The notes beneath the pieces are model-generated. The model worked only from the letters and a program-made list of their open reading frames with translations, searched no databases and was not told where the DNA came from. The position numbers and the translations under genes are program-made. Shown piece by piece: positions 56,060 through 64,000 of a stretch of 64,000 nucleotides of DNA. The stretch's first letter is position 1, and each line of letters begins with the position of its first letter. The stretch lies in the NCBI GenBank assembly GCA_034670405.1, contig JAXDDX010000165.1:470001-534000 (forward strand). Reading direction: 5' to 3'. Origin of the DNA: Hoplostethus atlanticus. Its lineage: Eukaryota > Chordata > Actinopteri > Trachichthyiformes > Trachichthyidae.

Positions 56060-56819
56060 GAAGAAATAAGTTTGTTTGGGAACACTTTCTGAAAAAAACG
56101 GTGTGATGACTGACGTGTGATGCAGCAAATTTTTTGAACAGAATGCCTTTTTTTTTTTGTAGAACCAAGGGAATAATGCTAATACTCCAAAAGTGGCGCT
56201 TTCAACTGCGGATTCAAACACACACTTTCCACTTTCTTCTCACAGTATCCAAGGTGCTGCGGGACTTTGAACATCTCAGGGGAGCAGCACTGCCGGTAGA
56301 TGAAAAATGAATCACCGCGCTTCGCAAAAAAAACAAACAATCGAGCGCCAAAGAAAATTACAAGTCAAATAGCTGTGAGTTCCACTTAGTAGCAAGCGGG
56401 CGAATGAGCATCCGGCAATTGGCGAGCGTCAGGCGTTATTTACATTGCCTCAGAGTGGATGGTGATGGCGAGGTGGGGGAGAAAATCAATGTGGATGCAA
56501 ACAATGTAATAGCGGAATAATGTGTTCCCCTGGGCAAGCAGCAACCGATGCAGAGCCTTGTCAGGATTCAGTAGCCGTTTTTTTTTAACCACCCCCCTTC
56601 CCACTGCCTTATTCAATCCACACACACACACCTCTCAGCTCGTCATGCCATCCTCAAGGCTGTCTGTTCAAAACCACCTTTTCAGAATGCTAATGCCGCA
56701 AGGGCCGCCAATCAATGTGCCGGATGCTATCTCGAACAAGAACGTAGGCAAGCGAGATCAAATTCATACATGCAAAAGGGTATTCTGGATGGTAATTGAT
56801 GATGTTTATGTCGGATTTT

Positions 56820-56856
<37 letters not shown>

Positions 56857-57626
56857 AATACACACAGTCACACACATATCAGGAGGCCAGGGAGCGTACG
56901 ATCTTGATCCGCTTTCCTTTGAGCCCGTGCGGATCAATGTTTTGCACCCGATCCCCTGCCACTCTCTTCTCTTATTGGACCAGCCCACCTGTCCGTCAGG
57001 TGTCAATCAATAGCGATGCCAGAAGGACTCCCCGGCACTTTAAACAGAGTAGCCAGTATAATAGTTTGTGTTGTGCAAATACTGTACACACACACACACA
57101 CGGTCAATCCAAACAACTCCCAAAAGCCGACACCGATACTTCTATCCTCGCCACGGGGGGTCTGGCCGCGAGTAGAAATCGATTCCAGTCTTCAAGCTTC
57201 AACTGAGAGCAGACATGACATTTTAAAGCAACGGGAAAAAAAATGTTTAACACGCAGAGAAGAACAAAAAAAAAAAGCACTTTGTAACATAATATATAAA
57301 TAAATGTTGCTATTATTAGATATGGCAAAATTAAATGATTGTCTGATGGCAGAAATCCCACATCCAGATCACCGTCAAAACTATCCTGCTGATTGACAGG
57401 CAGACAAACAAACAAAAAATATTTAAAAAAATATATATATATACATGCATCCAGATATGCATTGTATACACTCCTAACAGATGGTGATGCATACTATACT
57501 CACTTCAAGCAGACAGTGCTTTGATTCTGAATTGGACCGCAATCCTGAATTCACAGAATCTTTCCACCTCAGATGAGCCTAACTGCAATTTATGCTTGCC
57601 TGAGAATCAAAGACCAGTCCAATTAT

Positions 57627-57629
<3 letters not shown>

Positions 57630-57687
<58 letters not shown>
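57630..57687. repeat. GA microsatellite
   Basis: GA run of about 28 units. Confidence 0.95.
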
Positions 57688-59364
57688 ATTCAGTGGAACC
57701 TCGGTGAGTAGAGGGATCACTGTGCCATAGAATGAGAGGAACTAAGCTGTAGGTCAATGCCATCATAGCTCTCCACCTGACCTTTCTAACTGGCCTCCAG
57801 CGGAGAGGCCTTAACTCTTACTCCCGTCTATCCAGTTCTCCTCTTCCACGTCCATCTCCCCCCTCCCTCGGTCCCGCCTTCCTCTCTACTTCTCTCCTGT
57901 TTGGTCTTCCTTACTGTCTTGACCCTGTCTCCCCCATTCTTCCTCTGTCCCTTAATGCCTCTACTCCTGCCTACAGCCCCCTCACATCCATCCCATCTTT
58001 CCAGTACATACCTCCTTCTAGTGTTCTTCCCAAACGCCAACACTAAGAGGGGGCTTTTTAGAGGATCCCTTAAGCCAGAGGATGAACGGCCAGTCTTCAA
58101 ATTAGTATTTCTACTTTGAATCCTTCCATGAGCCCAAGTCTTACTTAGATACCTTAAATACCTTAGCCTCAGTCTGACTCTGAAATCTTAGCCGAAGTGT
58201 TTCAACTGGGAACTGGTTATTTTGTTACGTCTTTTTTATGTTTGGGGACACACCGGCCAGCTCTTTCAAAGTCAACACTATGCAGCTAAGACCTGAGCCA
58301 GTATGGCTGGGAAAAAAATGGAACAAAAGCAGCAAGCCGGCATGTCTGCACCATGTCCCTGTCCCCCTGCGATGCCTGTCCCCTGCAATGTGCGTGATCA
58401 ACTGTGACACACACTCTATATCACTTGCCAATAGCTCTTCTTCCCTGGTTCCTCCCTAGTCGCTTTCTTTCCCGCTGTTCTCTGTTGCTCTCTAAGACAG
58501 GGCAGCCGATGCCGCAGGTGCACCGATAACAGGCGCCCCCCGGCAAAAAAAAAACAAAACCCGCCACAGAGATGACAGACTCAAAAGAAGTGTTTGGTGC
58601 CTCCAGAACGACCACCTGGGAGCCGATGAAAGTCTGGGACGAGGAGCTGATGACATCGTAAAAAAATGTGCAAAGGAAAGCATCGCCGGGGCAGCTGAGC
58701 ACTATGGGAGTTTGGGAAGGGATCCACTCTCAGTTGGCCAAAGCGAGACTCAAAGAGACTTTAATATCGGGCTGCGAGGCACAATTCGAAGTTTTAGGAC
58801 CACTCAGAGTCAATCATGTTCCTCTTTGAAAGTGTTTTGGCTTTAACTACTGAGTGAATGAGTGAAATGTACACTGACAGACGTTTCCGGGAGCCATCTC
58901 ACTCCAAAATGTCCTCCTCGTATATTCTTTCTGAACTTGTGTCGTTTCCTCTATCCACAGTCCTCTCTCTCATTCTGTCTTTTGGTGTGTGTGTGTGTGT
59001 GTGTGTATCAAGTCATTTAGTAGCTCAGCCAGTGCTACCCCCTTGTCCCCACCTGCTACCTGCCTCTGGCTGTAACTTCAAAGTCCCCCACTTTCTCTGT
59101 TTTTGAGAACTCCCTACCTCTCGCTGGAACTAAACCTGCACTTTCATTCAAGATAAGAAAGTGCAGGGGATTTTCCTGGTGTATGGGAGTGCGTAGGAGT
59201 GTGTGCGTGTGTCCATCTACACACACAAGTGGCAGACAGTGTGAGAAAGAGTACATCTGTTTGTACAAGTTTCGCAGAGTGCCAGTGCAAATATATGGAA
59301 GTATGGGTGTGAAAACTCATGCGCACATGTCTATTTTGTGCCCATATGGGCCCTGTGTGCGTGT

Positions 59365-59408
59365 GTGTTGTGTGTGTGTGTGTGGTGTGTGTGTGTGTGT
59401 GTGTGTGT
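59365..59408. repeat. TG microsatellite
   Basis: Interrupted TG run. Confidence 0.92.
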
Positions 59409-59554
59409 GAAGCAGGGCTATACGTGCAGGCTGGCAGTGGTAATCAAGCCCACTAATTACTTCCTGAGCTGAGAGAGCTGTCAGAGAGAGGAGGAGCTGC
59501 CACAGATGGTGAGAGACCCACTCTGACGCCAGGATATCCTACCTCTTCATCATT

Positions 59555-59558
<4 letters not shown>

Positions 59559-59600
<42 letters not shown>
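59559..59600. repeat. TG microsatellite
   Basis: TG run of about 20 units. Confidence 0.95.
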
Positions 59601-59601
<1 letters not shown>

Positions 59602-59947
59602 TTGAATGATTGCGGGAATGAATACGAATGCGTGAGCGTGCAAATTATACATGACGAAAACGAACTGCAAATTGTTTCATTCATTAATCCATTTTTAAAG
59701 AAGCAGTTCGATTTTTGAGTGTTGAGTCTTGAGTTGACAGGAATCAATAAAAGCAAAACAAAAAACAAACACATACAAAGCTTTAAAATCTCTCTCTCTC
59801 TCTCTCTGCAGGTAAATGGACAACGGTCATGGCTGAACAGTTTGTAGCTTGGTTGTTAAGCCTAAAGGTAATCGGCGGATAGCTAACAGTGTTTGAGGCA
59901 GCGTGCCACAACAAACATCAACTGGAGGTCCTAAAAATATCCTTAAA

Positions 59948-59966
59948 AATATATATATATATATAA
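59948..59966. repeat. TA microsatellite
   Basis: Short TA run of about nine units. Confidence 0.85.
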
Positions 59967-60268
59967 AATGTCGCAAAAATCGGTTGCCAAGTGTGAAACT
60001 GAAAAATCTTTCTCTTTTTTTCTACTTTTTTCAGTCCATCCAACTGGCCTTGAATATCTCATGATGTTAGAGTGACTGGCAGCGCACCTTTAATATCTCC
60101 ATTCTTTATTGAGCCAGTGGGAAAGACGCAAAGGGAAACAGAGGTGGAGAGACACAGAAGGTTCTGGCGAATCCCACGACGGCGAGAGAACACTCGTGGT
60201 TCCAGAGGATGAAGACTTAACCACTCAGATCTCTCCAGACACTAATACGTGTGAATTGTTGAAAGACG

Positions 60269-60273
60269 GTGAC
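60269..60273 (+). repeat. target-site duplication GTGAC (left)
   Basis: GTGAC precedes the solo LTR and is repeated exactly at 60893-60897. Confidence 0.9.
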
Positions 60274-60892
60274 TGTGGCGGACTGGGGGGAGGGAGGGTG
60301 GTAGGTTCGGCTAGTCTCAGCGGCTGCGGCCAATTAAAGCTGATTGCAGCCGGGCCTTTTTTAACCTGTGTGTGGATGTGTGCGAGAGGGACGCGCCAGT
60401 GTGAGAGGCTGGCGGCGTGGATGCAGGAGCCGGCAGCGATCGGGAGGATCGAGGGCCGGCGGACTGGAGGAGCGGACAGCGAGCCAGCAGCAGCAGCGTC
60501 TGAGCCAGGGTCCGCGGCTGGAGTGCCGGGACGGAGGCGAGGGCGCGAGCTGGAGAGGACGGAGTGGGAGAGAGCGCGCGTCTCCCTCCGCGGCGACAAC
60601 CGACGGAGGTCCCCGGGGGTGCAGTCGGGAGCCGCCTGGAAGAGCTGGTGACAGTCGGGGTTGGGGCGGGATGCCCCTGGAAGCCTGGCAGGCTGGCCGG
60701 CTTTGGGGTTCCGCGGCTGACCCGCCGGGGAGGACTGAGGTGCATCGGCCGAGGGAGACGGCGCTACCAACTGCCGTCAACACCGGGCCGGGTTTATTGT
60801 GGTGAATAAAACGGCCCTGCTGGCCAACTAACCCTCCTCATGCCTTGTGTCTCTGTCTGTCACGGACCCCGGTAATGTGGCACCTTGCCACA
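60274..60892 (+). mobile_element. solo LTR, related to 4089-5499
   Basis: 619 bp, from TGTGGCGGACTGG to ACCTTGCCACA. Shares with the younger LTRs gggacgcgccagtgtgagag, cccctggaagcctggcagg, gggccgggtttattgtggt and aataaaacggccctgctggc (polyadenylation signal). The middle is rearranged and diverged. No primer site or second LTR follows, and a 5-bp GTGAC duplication flanks it directly, so it arose by LTR-LTR recombination. It lies 478 bp from the exon a donor, antisense to csmd2. Long frames on both strands here are LTR sequence, not genes. Confidence 0.92.
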
Positions 60893-60897
60893 GTGAC
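60893..60897 (+). repeat. target-site duplication GTGAC (right)
   Basis: Exact copy of 60269-60273. Confidence 0.9.
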
Positions 60898-61369
60898 CTT
60901 TCTGTGAGAGGTTATTCAGTGTGAAGTAAGGTAAACAACAAAACCAAGAATTTCAACCAAAATTGAAGTCGCTGCCTTGTTCTGTCGCACCGACCACCTT
61001 TCCCCACAAAAAAAACAATGATTGAACCAAAAACATTGATTGCTACCCGCTCTCACGGGAATAGCTTTAGTGCTACACTGAACAACCTCAGTGCCATTGG
61101 CCTCATACTTCCAGTAATAACCACCCAACTCTTACCACTCGCAGGGACCCCTCTCCCTTTGCTTCCCCTTGGCTGGATGCCCACCACTGAATCAATTCTT
61201 CTTCCATTGCTACTTCCCAGAGACCCCTGGGACACCTGACTCTCTGCGCCAAACACAGTGACCCTGGGCTGGCTACTTTCCACTGGACCTACCCAACACC
61301 CAGCCCCCCCCCCCCTCCAAACTTTAACTGGCTCAATCCTTTGTCTGCAAAAGTGCCTCTGCCTACTCA

Positions 61370-61630
<261 letters not shown>

Positions 61631-61724
61631 TCACTTATAATCACATGCAGTACAGGGAGATGTAAAAGAGACAGACGGATACATACAAAGAACTATACAG
61701 ACAGGTTAACGGAAATAGAAGAGA

Positions 61725-61925
61725 GTGGCAGGGTGGTCAAAGACGCGGGTAGAGAAACCGTACTGCAACCGAAAGGTCACAAGTTCGGCCCCTGCAGCAG
61801 CCAGTGTGTGTCCATGAAACCAGGCGTCCTGTCAAAGTGCCATTTAGCAAGACAGTGTACTCCGAGGATGAGATGAGAGTGGATGAGAGCATCATCTAAA
61901 TGCCTAAAATGTAAAAAAATGAAAA
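61725..61925 (+). mobile_element. tRNA-derived SINE
   Basis: Contains ggtcacaagttcggcccctg, close to a polymerase III B box, then cagccagtgtgtgtccatga, gtgtactccgaggatgagat and gatgagagcatcatctaaat, ending cctaaaatgtaaaaaaatg. This order is that of common fish SINEs. The A-box end is diverged. Confidence 0.72.
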
Positions 61926-62659
61926 ACAGTAATTAAACTTAATAATTATCAAGTAAAAAAACGATCAAACCCCTCTGAGAGAACACTGGGATGAAAGAGA
62001 GACTGATCACTGATGACTCAGATGTAATGATTCAGCAAGAAAAAGAACAAACTACGGTACAGTAGGCTTCAACTAACTTTGCGGTTGAAGTTCTACCAGG
62101 AAAAACGTGTGTGCCCTTTTCCTTTTTTTTTTTTTTTTATTTCTTGGGCGGCAGCAAATTATCTTTTTTTTTTTGCCACGAGACAATGTGCAGACTTTTA
62201 ATTTCGGGAGCATGGCAAAAATGTGCGAGGAGTTACAGCATATTGTTTCTTTGTCTGATATTTTTGCCAAGGGCCAGAGAGACACTAGGAGTCGTAGGAT
62301 TTCAAAATGCCCTACAGTGCTTTCACAGTGAGCGGGGAGATGCATGATGCAACCTAATGCAACTTGGGGGGGGGGGTGATTAAATCCTGATTAATTCAGA
62401 TTTGTGTTAATCACGGCTCTTACCTTCCTCAAGATCGCTTTCAGGAGGCCATTAAACAATAAAGCATGTCTTTAATATGTTGCCGTGAGAATTCCTCCGC
62501 CCGGCTTCTGATACGGTTATTATAGATCTGAACAATGGAGTGTGGCGTGACGCCCGGCCTCGCACGCAGACACAACAATTTCAAAACATGTCGAAAGCAT
62601 GTACTGGTGAGGTGTGACACGTCGAAAGAGGCTTCAATTAAGCTGAGCTTGTTTGTGTA

Positions 62660-62684
62660 ATTGTGTGTGTGTGTGTGTGTGTGT
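62660..62684. repeat. TG microsatellite
   Basis: TG run of about 12 units. Confidence 0.92.
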
Positions 62685-64000
62685 CGGGATGGCGTGGGAT
62701 TAATTAGCGGTGGCGGCCAGCTAGCTGTGTGCGGCGTTCTGAAGAGGGGAGGAGGAGGAGCTCGGTGGAGCCGGGCCCTGCCAATCATCCATCCTAGCTG
62801 TCACCGCGGCAACCCCTCCAGGGGGAGAGAGCGTGGGGGTGTACGGGCGAGCGGAAACCTGTGAGGTGTGAACCTGAATAGGAGGGGTGGGGGGGGGGAA
62901 CCACGACAGGAGGGCGAGAAGAAAAGGGATGAAGAGGATGACAGGTGACAAGCAAGGATGGGCAAGAGAAAAGTGGAGAGGGAGATTGGACAGTGAAGAA
63001 AGAGGGATGGTGCGAGAGGTGACAGGTGACGGTTGCCGAGGGAGTGGCGGGAAGTAGACGGGAGAGAGAAGAAAGGACAAGGAAGTGGATTGATATTCCA
63101 CACCAGGCGGTTTCTTCACACTTGAAGGAAAGTCTCGGCCTCCAAACTCTCCCCTTCACCTTGTCTCCCTCTCCCCTGCTACCATCCATTTTGCAGCTTC
63201 CACCGGCCAATGAAAGTGCTCTAAAACAATGGGAGTCTGAAAATGGCCCGTATCACTCCGCAAACTAACTAATACGTCGATACATTAAGACGGGAGATGT
63301 GCTAGAACTTATTCAATCTCTTCTCAGTCGATTGCAGATGTCAGTTTGCTTCCCACGGTTGAACGGCACATATTTCCAGGCTGTCACTTAGGATGTCATG
63401 GTTTTCCATACAGTGTAAGGAGCAGCTTAGACTTTCTTTGAGTGCCATGGCAACCGAGATGTGGGGCAGCATGAGGCGATGCACACAAGCACACAAAACA
63501 TCCACATAGTACATGTTTAACCCAGAAAAACACACATACCAGCAAAACCTAGCAGTATTTTGAACGTAACATCTCTTGAAATGTGACACACCGCCGCCAA
63601 GAAGCAGCCTTTTGTAAAGGGGCAGATTACAGCGTGAACACACACATATATACACGGATACAAGCAAAATAGATATAGTGTGTGTGTGTGCAGCTATAGT
63701 TAGCTGCAGTGACATTTAGAGATAGGGAATAGTAAGCATTCTCCCTCAAAGATATGCTGGAACCAAAAAGGAGGCAAAAAGATGAAGGGATGATGAGGAG
63801 CAGATACAGTGGGAAAGAAGAGGAAAATGGCGGACACAGAACAACAGAGTGGTGTTAACTTGTCTATAAAAAATATGATGGAGATACTGTAATGTGAATG
63901 GGAGCATGGCTGAAGGAGCAAATGGATGAGTAAACGAGGAGAAAATGTGAAACAGTATTTGTGCCATCGGAGGGTTGGCAATTATCGATGACTCAACTCT

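Noticed and set aside
60109-60805. Frames of 140-181 codons on both strands
   Set aside because: They lie in the solo LTR, are GC-rich and low-complexity, and overlap on opposite strands.
62721-63210. Overlapping frames of 100-138 codons on the minus strand
   Set aside because: Proline/serine-rich low-complexity translation of a purine-rich intron stretch; no CUB or Sushi pattern.

Overview
This window is animal nuclear DNA, most likely from a teleost fish. It contains no bacterial-style gene clusters, rRNA or tRNA genes. The fish assignment rests on three things: very dense CA/TG and GA/CT microsatellites, a Tc1-like transposon relic, and several kinds of small inverted-repeat elements and tRNA-derived SINE fragments typical of fish genomes. 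Nearly all of the window is intron.

The only gene I can support is an internal part of a CUB-and-Sushi-multiple-domains gene on the minus strand, best matching CSMD2. Eleven exons run from 61578 down to 1043. Every exon is bounded by AG and GT on the minus strand, and all ten junctions join codons in phase. Together they encode about 487 residues: CUB2 (two exons), a basic linker (one exon), Sushi2 (two exons), CUB3 (three exons), Sushi3 (one exon) and CUB4 (two exons). The CUB1/Sushi1 end should lie beyond 64000 and the rest of the very long protein below position 1. The paralogue call rests on recalled CSMD-family sequence, for example [11 protein letters not shown] and [12 protein letters not shown], which fit CSMD2 better than CSMD1 or CSMD3.

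The first CUB3 exon (14639-14761) carries one extra base that shifts the frame and gives an immediate TAA. It is either a sequence error or a real null allele.

Introns range from 235 bp to about 35.9 kb. The most striking insertion is a compact LTR retrotransposon at 4089-5499. It has two almost identical 570/571-bp LTRs, a primer-binding site matching the 3' end of tRNA-Glu, only 270 bp of non-coding interior, and a perfect 5-bp target-site duplication. A diverged solo LTR of the same family, with its own 5-bp duplication, sits at 60274-60892. Both lie antisense to the host gene and within 1 kb of an exon. Other repeats are a 21-bp-unit minisatellite (11359-11818), a dead Tc1-like transposase (44145-45165), several MITE-like elements and SINE fragments. 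All other long open frames look like chance or repeat-derived frames.
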